NCBI GenBank assembly: GCA_963842955.1
Contig: CAWJIJ010000011.1
Location: forward strand, 186,001-250,000
Source of the DNA: JARFQW01 sp963842955
GTDB lineage: Bacteria; Pseudomonadota; Gammaproteobacteria; Steroidobacterales; XN24
DNA: 64,000 nt
Direction: 5' to 3'
A program made the position numbers and the translations under genes. Position 1 is the stretch's first letter. Each line of letters opens with the position of its first letter. This document shows positions 7,912 to 17,746 of this stretch, in pieces. The notes under the pieces were generated by a model, which had not been told where the DNA came from, ran no database searches, and saw only the letters and a program-made list of their open reading frames with translations.

Positions 7912-9756
7912 ATGGCTGGCCCGGGGGGACTCTGGGGCAACAGGGGATTCATCGCCCTGCTCGTTACGCAGACCTCGGGATTCTTCTGTCAGTCACTGCT
8001 GCGCCTGGGAGTCATCGCCCTGACGCTTCCCCGAGGCGGCGAACTGTCCGCCAGCGAATTCGATGGCCGGCTGATCCTGTGGCATGCGCTACCCATGCTC
8101 GCGGTGGCCGGGCTGGGCGGGATGCTCGCCGACCGCTGGTCCCGTCCCCGACTGCTTCAGCGGGTCAAGCTGGCCGAGTTTGCGGTCGCGATCGCCATCG
8201 CCTGGTTCCTGCTCCGGCAGAACACGGCCGGACTGATCGCCTGCGTCGTCCTGATCGGCCTTCGCGACGGGATCGGGCAACCCGCCATCTGGGCCAGCCT
8301 GCCGGACTACGTCCGCAAGACCCGGCTGTCCCAGGCCAACGGGATTATCCTGGCCAGCATGATGGGCGCCAGCCTCGTGGCGGTGGTCGCCATCGTCGCG
8401 TTCGCCGGCGCCGGCACAGTGTCTTTGCAGACGATCGCGGGGCTGGCTGTCGCCGGCAGCCTCGGCGGCCTGGTCGCCAGCCATTTTCTTCCTGCCCTGC
8501 CCGCCGCCTGCCCGGAGCTGCCCGCCGGCCGCGGACCGGTGGCGAACCTGAAGGATCTGCTGAAACAGATTCACTACGACCGCTACACGTTCCTCGCCGG
8601 GCTGGGGATCGGGTGGTTCTGGATGCACATGGCCATCTACTGGGCGTTCCTGCCGGCGTATGCGGCAGGCGCCGGGGGCGCGTCTCCCGGCAACCTGGTC
8701 GGCTCAATGGCCGTCGGATCGGTGATTGGCGCCCTGCTGATCGGCCCGCTGTCCGGACGACGGGTCGAGATCGGCCTCGTGCCGCTGGGCGCCATCGGAC
8801 TGGCCGTGGGGGGGCTGTATCTCTACCTGGCCGTTCCGGAGACCGCATCCGCGGTAGCCGACGGTCCGGGTGTACGCGGCTATGCCGCCATGGCCTGCCT
8901 GGGCCTTATGGGCCTGTCGTCGAGTTTTTACGTACTGCCGCTGTATGCCGTCCTTCAGGAGCGGCTGCCGCGGCGCCAGATGGGGCGCGCGTTCGGGGCG
9001 GTGGTGCTGTTTATGGGCGTCGTCGGCGCCGCCGCCCTTTGGTTGGCCGGCTGGCTTCGGGGCGAGGGCCTTTCCCCCAGCGCCATCCTCCTTGCCGGCA
9101 GCCTCATCCAGGCAGTGGCCGCAATTTACGTCTTCGCGGTGATCCCCGAGTTTCTCCTCCGCCTGGTCATGTGGCTGGTCACCAATACCCTCTACAGGGT
9201 CCATCCGGAGGGCCTGCACAACGTGCCTCCCGAGGGGCCTGCGCTACTGGTCTGCAACCACGTGTCGCTCATGGACGCTCTCGTTATCGGCGGCTGCATT
9301 CGCAGACCGGTTCGATTCGTCATGCACAAGTCCATTTTCGAGATCCCGGTGATCAACCAGCTGTTCCGCTGGTTCAAGACCATTCCGATCGCCTCGGCAA
9401 AGGACGATCCCGAGACCCTGAGGATCGCCATGGACCGGGTGGCGGCCGAACTGGAAGCCGGCCGGGTCGTGTGCATATTTCCGGAAGGCCGCCTGACTCG
9501 GGACGGGGAAATCGGCGAGTTTCGAAACGGCGCGCTCCGTATCGTGGAACGGACCCCGGTCCCGGTGATACCCATGGGTCTGTCAGGCCTGTGGGGCAGC
9601 TTTTTCAGCAACTGCGGCGGACCGGCTCTGAAGCACTCGCCGCGCTGGCCCTTCTATCGCGTGGACCTGAAGGTGGGCCATCCGCTACCGCCGGAGGGGC
9701 TGACCAACGGTCAGCTCAAAACAGAGGTTCAGCAATTGCGGGGCCCGGTGGGCTAG
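7912..9756 (+). CDS. MFS transporter fused to a PlsC-type acyltransferase
   Basis: A 614-residue fusion. Residues 1 to about 410 form a 12-helix major-facilitator domain resembling the lysophospholipid flippase LplT. The C-terminal 200 residues are a glycerolipid acyltransferase with motif I NHVSLMD (HX4D) and motif III FPEGRLT. By analogy with the LplT/Aas pathway it may move lysophospholipid across the inner membrane and re-acylate it. The acyl-ACP synthetase domain found in Aas and in three-domain homologues is absent, so an acyl donor would have to be made elsewhere. ATG start at 7912. The 3' end overlaps the convergent WD40 gene by 41 bp. Confidence 0.85.
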   Translation: MAGPGGLWGNRGFIALLVTQTSGFFCQSLLRLGVIALTLPRGGELSASEFDGRLILWHALPMLAVAGLGGMLADRWSRPRLLQRVKLAEFAVAIAIAWFLLRQNTAGLIACVVLIGLRDGIGQPAIWASLPDYVRKTRLSQANGIILASMMGASLVAVVAIVAFAGAGTVSLQTIAGLAVAGSLGGLVASHFLPALPAACPELPAGRGPVANLKDLLKQIHYDRYTFLAGLGIGWFWMHMAIYWAFLPAYAAGAGGASPGNLVGSMAVGSVIGALLIGPLSGRRVEIGLVPLGAIGLAVGGLYLYLAVPETASAVADGPGVRGYAAMACLGLMGLSSSFYVLPLYAVLQERLPRRQMGRAFGAVVLFMGVVGAAALWLAGWLRGEGLSPSAILLAGSLIQAVAAIYVFAVIPEFLLRLVMWLVTNTLYRVHPEGLHNVPPEGPALLVCNHVSLMDALVIGGCIRRPVRFVMHKSIFEIPVINQLFRWFKTIPIASAKDDPETLRIAMDRVAAELEAGRVVCIFPEGRLTRDGEIGEFRNGALRIVERTPVPVIPMGLSGLWGSFFSNCGGPALKHSPRWPFYRVDLKVGHPLPPEGLTNGQLKTEVQQLRGPVG

Positions 9757-11925
9757 CCTCGGATCCATCCGCCGACCCCAGCTCCGCCCAACCGGCCACA
9801 ACCGCGCCGCGGTCGTCCAGGACGAGCTTCAGGCGTTCGGACCAGGGCTCCGCCTGCAAGGCAGACGGCACCGGAGTTGCGGGCAGAACCCGGCTTTCCC
9901 AGCCGAGCACCGAGAGCATCGGCTGCAGGCCGGACTGATCCAGGAAGACGACCCGACTGCCGTCATTGCGGGCCGGCGTCCAGGCGTTCACCGGGACATA
10001 CCCCGGGAGCAACTGGCTGGCCGAGATGCCCAGGCGCTGGCCGTCGTCCTCGATCCGGTGCAGCCATTCGCTGCTCTGCATCAGCAGGGACTGGCCGGTT
10101 TCCGGGAACGTGAGCGCCAGGACCGGGCCATCGATGCGAAGGGTCCTGCGCGCGCTGTCCGGCTGATCCAGGCTCCAGACGAACACGTCGCCCATGCGTG
10201 ACCCTGCCGCCAGCCGGAGTCCGTCCGCGGAAAACGCCAGACTGATCGCTTCCTCCGGAATATCGGCACGCCACTCGAGCCGCAGATGGGAAACATCCCA
10301 GACCTGGACCTGGCCATCGGACGCGACAGCGGCCCGGGAGCCCGAGGGATCGAACGTAACCCCGGTAACCGCCCGGCCAGGTCCCAGCGGGCCCAGCAGC
10401 TGGCCGGCCGGCGCATCCCAGATTTCCGCTCCCGCCCCGCCGGCCACGAGCGCCCGATCACCGCCCCGGGCCAGAGCTGCGACCGGTCGCTGGCCCACGC
10501 CGTGATAGAAAACCGGACCCTCGCGCTCGCCAGTCGTGGCATCCCAGAGAGCGACGCTGCCGTCGTCGGCGACGCTGAGCAGATTTCCTCCGAGATCATC
10601 GAAGGCGAGCGCGACGACGCGGCCGGGATGCTGAGGAGGTGGAATCTGAGCCGGTGCGCCGGCGGTCTGGCCCGCGACCACCGGCCGGAACAGCACCCGG
10701 CCATCGCTACCGCCCTGGGCAAGGCGCCGGCCCCGCGGATCCAGTTCCACTGCGCTGCTCCCGGCAAGGTACGGGTCGGTGCCCTGGGCGACGGAATCCA
10801 GCCGCCAGATTCGGGCGGTCTCGGCGCCGATCCCGGTGACGACGAAGCCACCCGCACGGCTCACTATCGCGCCGTAGGTTCCGTCGGGAACGAGGCCCGC
10901 CGAAAGACGCCGCGAACTGTGCCGCAGCAGGGGACTGGCCGGGCGCCCCTCCGGCAGCGACCAGAGCTGATAGCTGCGACCGCGTATGAGGGTCACGAGA
11001 TGGTCGCCGGACGGATCGAACGCGAGCGCCGCCGGATCCTCGCTGGAAACGACGAGGACGGTGCCGGCCCGTCGGCTGGGGGGCAGCGCCAGAACGCGGG
11101 CCAGACCCGCCCGCTCCGCCACCATCAGCCAGCGCCCGCTACCATCGATTTCCAGGCGCTCTACCGGTGAATCCAGGATCTCCTCGACCGCCAGGCGACC
11201 CGTGTCGCCGTCCCAGACCCGTACGACCTGCTGGGTGTCCGCCATGGCCACGAACCGCCCCGTCGGCCCAAGCGCGAGGCGCTGCACCTCGCCCCCGGTG
11301 AGCACCGGGGTCAACTCCTCGCCTCCGTCCAGGCGCCATCGCCGAATACGAACCTGGCCCTCGGGCGCCATATCGGCGGCAGCAAGATAGGCCCCGGCTG
11401 CCGCTGCCACGCCGCCGACAAAACGGCCATCAGGCGCGCTGGACAAGGCACGGGCGCCGGTTGTCGCCCGCCAGGCGCCCAGCTGACGCCCGTCGGCGCT
11501 GACAATGAGGAGGTACTCCCCTGAGGCATCGAAGCGAAACGAACGCTCGCCCGCATTCAGCGGTATCCGTGCCACCGGGCGGCCGAATTCCAGGTCCCAG
11601 ATCAGGGCATGGCCCCGGGCATCGGGGTTGCGGCTCACCGCGGCAGCCCAGCGAGCGTCCGGACTGAGTACGACACGTACCCGCGCCGTGGAGCGGGGAT
11701 CGGCGAGCGGCAAGGGATTTTCCGGCTGATCCACGACCTGGACACCCTTGGCACGTCCCAGGAACAGGGACCATCCCAGCAGCTCGCCGGCGTTGCCGCC
11801 CCGGCGATCCTCGAGGTCGAAGCGCCAGGTTCCCCTCGCGTCCTCCTCGGACAGCCCGGTCAGCGCCGGCGCCTCCCGGCCGGTAATCCGGATTCTGCCG
11901 TCCACACCCACCACGGCGTTGCTTA
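9716..11925 (-). CDS. WD40 beta-propeller part of a frameshifted AAA/P-domain/WD40 protein
   Basis: The C-terminal part of the gene that begins at 13856. The open frame starts with the second half of a P/Homo B domain (GRIRITG through ARGTWRFDLEDRRGGNAGEL and GWSLFLG), then has at least a dozen degenerate WD40 repeats (for example LAFDDLGGNLLSVADDGSVA followed by LWD) to the stop at 9716. The upstream frame is lost near 11925-11930 by a one-base shift: TCCGCTAAGC reads SAKQ in one frame and LSN in the next. The P-domain continues perfectly across the join, so I read this as one gene of about 1,380 residues. The stretch is not a slippery heptamer. The propeller probably binds a ligand or partner and follows a transmembrane helix, so it may be periplasmic. 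Confidence 0.75.
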
Positions 11926-13856
11926 GCGGAGAACTCCACCTGCCGGCCGGAAGGCGCCGTCAGCTGGGCAACCAGGTCCTCGAGGCGCCGATGAGTCGTA
12001 TCCACGGTGATCCGGAGATCGCGGGCCTGTCCTTCAGCATCCACGGTCACCCGCCGCGTCACCGGTATGAAGTCTTCAGCCAGGAGGGAGTGAGTGTGGC
12101 CGATGGGCAGTCCGTTCCGGGGATCCCAGATCTCGACCTGGTTGCCCATGGAAAGCGTGGCGACCCGCTCGCCCTCCGGATCCACGGCCAGCGCTTCAAC
12201 GCGTCCGGCCGGCCGCACCGCGGTGATGAGCCGCGGATAGTCGGCGCCGATTAGCTGGGCGATGGCCGCATCGGGGCCCGTCCCGCGGGTTCGGACGGCC
12301 TCCAGCCGGTAAATCAGCGCCTGGTCCCGATGCTCCCGGGCCTCGGCCTGGGACGCCAGCCGCGACCAGAAATCCGCCAGGAGCTGATCCGCCTGGCGGG
12401 GCCTGCCCAGCGTGTCGCGCAGTTCGGTATCCGCCGCCCGCACCTCGTCCCAGGTCACGGCCTGCATGCTGCGCCGGGCCAGCACGCCGGAAAACAGGTC
12501 GTCAGCCATGTCCCCGAAACCGGGAATGCGCCGCAGGCTCGTATAGGCGTCTACGGCCACGTTGTAGTCCACCGTGGAGCCCTCGAGGGCATGAATGTAG
12601 GGGCGGGGCAGGATCTTCGCGTACCACAGCGGAATGCCGGCCAGGATGAGCAGAGCCGCGGCGCTCCGGAACAGGCCGCGCCAGTCCGTGGGGCGAGTCT
12701 TCTTGGCCCAGCGGGCGCTGAAGACGTTGGCATAGATGCGGTTGCGCACCACCAGGCGGCCACCGTCCGCCACGCGCACGAGACCGGCAACCCGCAACAG
12801 ATCGTGCACGGGCGAATCCGGGTCCAGGACGACCGGGCGGCCCGAGTGAATTTTCCGGTAAAGGCGCAGGGCCGGCAGGACCAGTCGCCCCCCGCGAGCC
12901 AGAGTCTCCCGAACGCGGCAGAGATTCGGCTCGGTATAGAAGGCATTGCGACCGAAGAAGCGCTCGGCGACCAGCGTGTCCACGTCGGCATCGCTGACCA
13001 CCCGGCCGCCGGCCCGGGCCGCTGCGCGAGAGATCTTCTGGGTCAGAAACGGCTGTCCACCGGTCCAGTAGAGAATCCGGTAGAGCACCCGGTCCGCTTC
13101 GCCCGGCGGCAGGCGCAGCCCGCGACAGAGCGGCCGGGCCTCTTCGAACGTGAAGTCATTGAGTTCCACTCGCCGGCCGATATCGAACAGGGACCGTTCC
13201 GCCGCCAGCATCCGTTCCCTCGGCGGGGCCGTGCCCACCAGCGCAAAGGCGAGACGCTCGTAGTCCGGCTCGGTCGCGCGAGCGTCGTGGCACGCACGGA
13301 CACTGGCAAAGAAATCCGCCGCGAAGGGCAGCTCGTCCACTTCGTCCAGGCCGTCCAGGAAGATCACCACCGGACCCGTGGTGGAGCCGAGTACGACCTC
13401 CCAGAAAAACTCGGACAGGCGCTGGCTGGCGCCCAGCGCCATGTTTTCCTGCCACCACTGCTGAAGATTGACCTTCAGACGCAGGTCGCGAACGATCCGG
13501 TAGGCGATTCCGTAATACCAGCGGCCCGGCTCGGGCATGTCATTGCGGCCGCCAAACTGCGCCAGATCCACAACTGCGGCCGACAGGCCCGCTGAACGCA
13601 GCCGTTTCGCGCAACGTGCGACGAGGCTCGATTTGCCGCTCTGGCGGGGAGACAGCACGTGACAGAAGTCACAGGCGGACAGCAGCTCATAGAGCTCCCT
13701 GTCCGCGGAGCGCTCGATGTAGCAATCGCGATCGGGCTGCACGGGGCCGCCGACGGCATAGAACGACTCGTCCTTTGCCGATCGCCGCAGGTCCAGGCGC
13801 TGGACCTGCGAGTCGGGATCTCCGGTGATCTCCTCCATTCGGCGGATTCTGGCCAT
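11926..13856 (-). CDS. AAA/STAND-like NTPase with transmembrane helix (N-terminal part of the WD40 protein)
   Basis: The N-terminal part of the same gene. From the ATG at 13856 (MARIRRMEE; a second ATG lies at 13838) it has an AAA-like NTPase domain resembling PF14516. The P-loop is SPRQSGKSSLV at about residues 69-79, and Walker B is VVIFLDGLDEVD at about 163-174. A winged-helix-like region follows (to about 370), then one transmembrane helix (LFRSAAALLILAGIPLWY, about 395-412), the first WD-type blade (QVEIWDPRNG), and the first half of a P/Homo B domain (ITVDTTHRR, AQLTAPSGRQVEFS). P domains usually follow subtilisin-like proteases; one inside an NTPase-propeller protein is unusual. The frame continues wrongly to 11430 if the shift is ignored. 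It diverges from a RIO-like kinase gene 85 bp away. Confidence 0.75.
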
Positions 13857-13941
13857 GCCGGGGCGGAATGTCACCCGGCAGGTCGCCCCACGGCCCCGGC
13901 ACGAGTAGACTCGCGGCCTTCCGGGACCGCGGTAGCTGGCT

Positions 13942-14586
13942 TTGAAATTGCTGTTGAAACAAGACCTTTTCGGCACTGTCACGCGAGAGGAACGCCACGG
14001 CCGGCCTATTGTGGTCCGCGACCTGAATCCGGCCCGATGGTGGGCCCGGCCCCTGGCCCGCTACCTGGCAGGGCGGGAAGCAAAGGCCCTGGCCAGGCTG
14101 GCGGGACTGTCCGGGCGGGTGCCGGAACTGTTGTCGTGGGACGGCCGGCGCCTCGAGCGCAGCTGGCTGGAGGGGCGCCCGATGCAGCAGGCTCGCCCAC
14201 GGCACCGGGCCTACTACGTCGAGGCCCTGTGGCTGGTGCGGCAGATTCACACAGCAGGCGTAGTCCACAATGACCTGGCGAAGGAACCCAACTGGCTCGT
14301 GGATCCCAGCGGGCGCCCCCTGGTGGTGGATTTCCAGCTGGCGTGGGCACCGCGGCGCCGGACCCGGCTTTTCCGACTCTTCGGCCGGGAAGACCTGCGC
14401 CATGCTCTCAAGCATCGCCGCTACTACGCGGCCGACTCTCTGAGCGACCGCCAGCGAAATATCCTTGCGTCTCCCGGCTGGATGTCGAGGACCTGGCGGG
14501 TGACCGTTAAACCGGTTTACGTGTGGGTCACGCGGCGCGTCCTCGGCTGGTCCGACCGGGAAGGTGCCGGGGACCGCCAGATCTAG
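13942..14586 (+). CDS. RIO/InaA-like small kinase
   Basis: A 214-residue protein with a minimal kinase fold like RIO1 and the lipopolysaccharide-kinase InaA/WaaP group. It shows the catalytic loop VVHNDLAKEPNWLV (His-Asn-Asp with downstream Asn) and the metal-binding VVDFQLAW in place of DFG. An N-terminal beta-sheet segment and the region RPIVVRDLNPA provide the nucleotide-binding lobe. The target could be a lipid, sugar or protein. The start is a TTG at 13942, chosen because KLLLKQDLFGTV begins the conserved part; the evidence for the exact start is weak. It is divergent from the NTPase/WD40 gene with only 85 bp between them, so they share a promoter region and possibly regulation. Confidence 0.7.
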   Translation: MKLLLKQDLFGTVTREERHGRPIVVRDLNPARWWARPLARYLAGREAKALARLAGLSGRVPELLSWDGRRLERSWLEGRPMQQARPRHRAYYVEALWLVRQIHTAGVVHNDLAKEPNWLVDPSGRPLVVDFQLAWAPRRRTRLFRLFGREDLRHALKHRRYYAADSLSDRQRNILASPGWMSRTWRVTVKPVYVWVTRRVLGWSDREGAGDRQI

Positions 14587-14669
14587 GCGCCTCCACACCG
14601 TCCGGGTTGCGGCGGCGGAGCCGAGCCGGAATACTCTTTCCCGCCCGATCCGCGCATCACTGGAGCCCC

Positions 14670-14918
14670 ATGGACGTTTGCCACCCCCACAACCGCCGGA
14701 CCCCGGAAGCCCGGGGACCGCTGAACTTCGGCATCCGGCTCAGTCTTCCCGCCGGCGACCCGATGCGGGAACTCCTTGGACCGGACTGGGCGGAATACCA
14801 GTGGTTCGACTCCGAAGAAGCGCGCGATGCGAAACTCGGTCAGCTCAAGGACCAGTTCATCTACTATCGGCGCGGCGACCGGCCGTCGTTCGTTCTCGAA
14901 CGCGTCCAGCGACCCTGA
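14670..14918 (+). CDS. Conserved-looking 82-residue protein of unknown function
   Basis: A small, soluble, acidic/aromatic protein starting at ATG 14670 (MDVCHPHNRR). The body contains LSLPAGDPMRELLGPDW and YQWFDSEEARDAKL, predicted mostly helical, with FVLERVQRP at the end. Codon use matches the neighbours, which supports it being real. It follows the kinase gene by 83 bp and precedes a zinc-ribbon gene by 30 bp. I do not recognise a family. Confidence 0.55.
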   Translation: MDVCHPHNRRTPEARGPLNFGIRLSLPAGDPMRELLGPDWAEYQWFDSEEARDAKLGQLKDQFIYYRRGDRPSFVLERVQRP

Positions 14919-14948
14919 CAATCCCGCCGGCGGCGCAGGAGGAAACTC

Positions 14949-15155
14949 ATGGCTGAACCCCGCTGCCCCTCGTGCGACATCGAAGGCTTGCACCATATCG
15001 TCGCCAAAGACAGCCTGGAGAAAGCCCAGAACGGGCGACCCTGGTTCAACGTGGTTCACTGCGATGGCTGCGGCCATGTCTATGGAGTCTTTGCCAAGCA
15101 TGTTCTGGGCGCCCGCAGCGGCCCCCAGCTGGTTGTACCGGAGCGCCCGCGTTGA
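14949..15155 (+). CDS. Small zinc-ribbon protein
   Basis: A 68-residue protein with two Cys pairs, CPSC at residues 6-9 and CDGCG at about 38-42, the layout of a zinc ribbon. Between them lie a helix (KDSLEKAQNG) and two strands. Such proteins bind nucleic acid or act as structural adaptors; no specific role can be assigned. An AGGAGGAAA ribosome site lies just before the ATG. Its TGA overlaps the TTG start of the thioesterase (TTGA), so the two are translationally coupled. Confidence 0.65.
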   Translation: MAEPRCPSCDIEGLHHIVAKDSLEKAQNGRPWFNVVHCDGCGHVYGVFAKHVLGARSGPQLVVPERPR

Positions 15156-15628
15156 ACCGGCCCCGCAACCCGGCACCCTGGGACTCCTGGCCCGTGACGA
15201 TCTCCGTTCCGGTCGCATGGGGCGAAATGGATGCCTTCGGCCACGTCAACAACGTCACCTACTTCCGCTATTTCGAAAGCGCCCGGATTGCCTACTTCCA
15301 GGCCATCGATTTTCTGGGGGCGGAGCCGGCCGGGAGCAAGTCCGGCAGCCTTCCCGGAGGCGTCGGCCCGATCCTGGCCCATACCGAGTGCCGCTTCAGG
15401 ATGCCGCTGACCTGGCCGGCCAGCCTGAAGGTCGCCGCACGGGTGAGCGAGCTGGGGCCGGACCGCTTCACGATGGACTACGCTATTTTCGTGGAGGCAA
15501 CCGGCGACCTGGCGGCCGAGGGAACCGGACGGCTTGTATCCTTCGACTACCAGGCGGGCGCCAAGGCGCCCTTGCCGGCGGATGTTGCGGCTCGCATCCG
15601 GGCTCTCGAGGGTGCCGGCCGGGTCTGA
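15152..15628 (+). CDS. Hot-dog fold acyl-CoA thioesterase (YbgC/4HBT family)
   Basis: A 158-residue single hot-dog domain. The signature WGEMDAFGHVNNVTYFRYFE carries the catalytic Asp of the 4-hydroxybenzoyl-CoA thioesterase/YbgC class, followed by the core helix and strands (ECRFRMPLTWPASLKV). It probably hydrolyses a cytosolic acyl-CoA or acyl-ACP thioester. The start is inferred to be the TTG at 15152 overlapping the stop of the zinc-ribbon gene; no later in-frame start precedes the conserved motif closely. The 3' end overlaps the signal-peptide region of the TonB receptor. Confidence 0.8.
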   Translation: MNRPRNPAPWDSWPVTISVPVAWGEMDAFGHVNNVTYFRYFESARIAYFQAIDFLGAEPAGSKSGSLPGGVGPILAHTECRFRMPLTWPASLKVAARVSELGPDRFTMDYAIFVEATGDLAAEGTGRLVSFDYQAGAKAPLPADVAARIRALEGAGRV

Positions 15629-17726
15629 CAGCATCCGCATCGTACCGGTCCTTGCGCTGGCCGCCGTGCTTGCGGGGACCGGAGCCCCGGCTGCTTTTGG
15701 CGCGGACGACGACCCGCCCGCCATGCCGCCGACGGTTACCGTGACCGCCACCCGGCGAGCCATCGACGCGGCGGAGCACGCGGGCAATACCGCCCGGATC
15801 GGCCGGCCGGACATTCGCCGGGTGGGCCACCAGCACGTGTCCCAGATTTTGTTCCGCTCTCCGGGAACCTGGATCAGCCGCGGCAGCGGCCAGGAGCACC
15901 TCACGGCGATCCGTTCCCCGGTGCTGACCGGACCCGGGGCCTGCGGTGCATTCCTGTTCCTGGAAGATGGCATTCCCATACGGCCGGCGGGGTTCTGCAA
16001 TGTCAACGAATTGTTCGAGATCAATACCGAACAGGCTGACGCCATCGAGGTGGTCCGCGGGCCCGGCAGTGTTCTCTATGGTTCGAACGCCATGCACGGG
16101 CTGATCAACGTCCTTTCCCCGCGGGTCGACGAGACCGGTCAGCGCTTCAGCATCGAGAGCGGCTCCGACAACTTCTACCGGGCCCGGTTCAGCGTCGGCG
16201 CCTGGGACGGCAGCCAGGGATTTCGAGCCAGCGGCCACGCGTCCCATGACGGCGGCTTCAGGGACTCCTCTGGCTATGACCAGGGCAAGCTGAACCTGGC
16301 CTGGCGGCGCGAGACCGTCGATCGACTCACGGACATCCGCCTGTCCGCCACCCGCCTGCAGCAGGAAACTGCGGGATTCATTATTGGAGAAGATGCCTAC
16401 AAGAGCAGCCAGGCCGTGCGCTCCAACCCCAACCCGGAAGCCTATCGGGACGCGGACAGCCTTCGCCTGACCGGCGTGCTGGGTCAGAGTCTCGGAGCGG
16501 GCCTGTGGCTAGAGACACGCCCCTATCTGCGGCATTCCGACATGCAGTTCCTGCAGCATTTTCTGCCGGGCCAGCCGACGGAAAAGAACGACCAGACGAG
16601 CGCGGGGGCTCTCACTTCCCTGAGCATCGAAGGCGACCGGGGACGGCTCTGGATCGTCGGCGCGGACGTGGAGTACACCGACGGCCATCTCGAGGAGACC
16701 CAGCGGCAGGAGATCCAGGACGGCTCTGAGTTTCTTCGGGAAACCCGTCCCGCGGGACGGCACTATGATTTTGACGTCGAGGCCCTGATGGCGGCTGCTT
16801 ACGCTCGCCTGGAGCAACCCCTTGGAGCCCGTACGCGCGTCAACGCCGGCCTGCGCTACGAGCGCATCGGCTACGACTACGACAACCGGATGCTGGACGG
16901 CAACACCCGCGAGGACGGAACCGAATGTGGATTCGGCGGCTGCCTGTTCAGCCGGCCGGCAGACCGCGATGACAGCTTCGACGCCTGGTCACCGCGGCTG
17001 GGGCTGATTCGCGATTTCAGCCTCCGCCAGCAGGTCTACATGGCATTGTCCAGGGGGTTTCGCGCCCCTCAGGCCACCGAGCTCTATCGGCTCCAGCGAC
17101 AGCAGCGTGTTGCCGATCTGGATAACGAGGAGCTCGCGGCCGCGGAAGTCGGCTGGCGCTACGCGGGGAACCGGCTGGGAATGGAGCTGGTGGCGTTCGC
17201 CATGGACAAGAAGAACTTCATCTTCCGCGACGCCGAGGGCTTCAACCGCAGCAACGGCAAGACCCGCCATCTGGGCATCGAGTACAGCTTGAGGGCCCGG
17301 CTGAGTGACAACTGGAGCCTCGCCGCCGACGGCACCTGGGCCCGCCATACGTACCGGTTTTCGTCCGCGGCGGCGGGCGGGGAACAGATCGAGAAAGGCG
17401 ACGACGTGGACACGGCACCGCGCCGCATGAGCAGTGTCAGACTGGCCTGGGACGCCGGGAGAAACGCCGCTGCTGAGCTGGAATGGGTGTCCCTCGGATC
17501 CTATTCCCTGGACGCCGCGAACACCGACCGGTATACCGGCCATGACCTGCTGCACCTGAGCTGGCGGCAGAATCTCGGACCACGGTGGACCTTGCGGGCA
17601 CGATTGCGGAACCTGACGGATACGTCCTATGCCGAGCGGGCCGACCTGGCCTTCGGTAACTATCGTTATCTGCCGGGCAGACCGCGCAGCGCGTTCGTGG
17701 AGCTGGCCTGGAACTCGTCAGAGTGA
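15612..17726 (+). CDS. TonB-dependent outer-membrane receptor
   Basis: A 704-residue TonB-dependent receptor. From the GTG at 15612 a signal peptide runs to AAFGA, followed by a TonB-box-like stretch (PTVTVTATR) and the plug domain with ADAIEVVRGPGSVLYGSNAM, the strongest family motif. The remaining 550 residues form the 22-strand barrel with repeating aromatic/charged strands (YMALSRGFRAPQATELYRL; RARLRNLTDTSYAERADLAF). It takes up a large ligand such as a siderophore, cobalamin or carbohydrate using TonB energy; the ligand is unknown. Two Cys pairs are unusual features: one in the plug (GPGACGAF and GFCNVN) and one in an extracellular loop (ECGFGGCLF). The upstream frame is open to 15534 but overlaps the thioesterase. 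Confidence 0.85.
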   Translation: MPAGSDSIRIVPVLALAAVLAGTGAPAAFGADDDPPAMPPTVTVTATRRAIDAAEHAGNTARIGRPDIRRVGHQHVSQILFRSPGTWISRGSGQEHLTAIRSPVLTGPGACGAFLFLEDGIPIRPAGFCNVNELFEINTEQADAIEVVRGPGSVLYGSNAMHGLINVLSPRVDETGQRFSIESGSDNFYRARFSVGAWDGSQGFRASGHASHDGGFRDSSGYDQGKLNLAWRRETVDRLTDIRLSATRLQQETAGFIIGEDAYKSSQAVRSNPNPEAYRDADSLRLTGVLGQSLGAGLWLETRPYLRHSDMQFLQHFLPGQPTEKNDQTSAGALTSLSIEGDRGRLWIVGADVEYTDGHLEETQRQEIQDGSEFLRETRPAGRHYDFDVEALMAAAYARLEQPLGARTRVNAGLRYERIGYDYDNRMLDGNTREDGTECGFGGCLFSRPADRDDSFDAWSPRLGLIRDFSLRQQVYMALSRGFRAPQATELYRLQRQQRVADLDNEELAAAEVGWRYAGNRLGMELVAFAMDKKNFIFRDAEGFNRSNGKTRHLGIEYSLRARLSDNWSLAADGTWARHTYRFSSAAAGGEQIEKGDDVDTAPRRMSSVRLAWDAGRNAAAELEWVSLGSYSLDAANTDRYTGHDLLHLSWRQNLGPRWTLRARLRNLTDTSYAERADLAFGNYRYLPGRPRSAFVELAWNSSE

Positions 17727-17746
17727 TGCCCTTGCGGACACGCGGG

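Noticed and set aside
8079..9938. 619-codon plus-strand frame overlapping the MFS-acyltransferase gene
   Set aside because: Arg/Gly/Pro-rich shadow frame; the overlapping frame has complete MFS and PlsC motifs.
11915..11935. Programmed frameshift in the NTPase-WD40 gene
   Set aside because: No slippery heptamer of the X-XXY-YYZ type and no clear stimulatory hairpin at the shift; a mutation or sequencing error is simpler.
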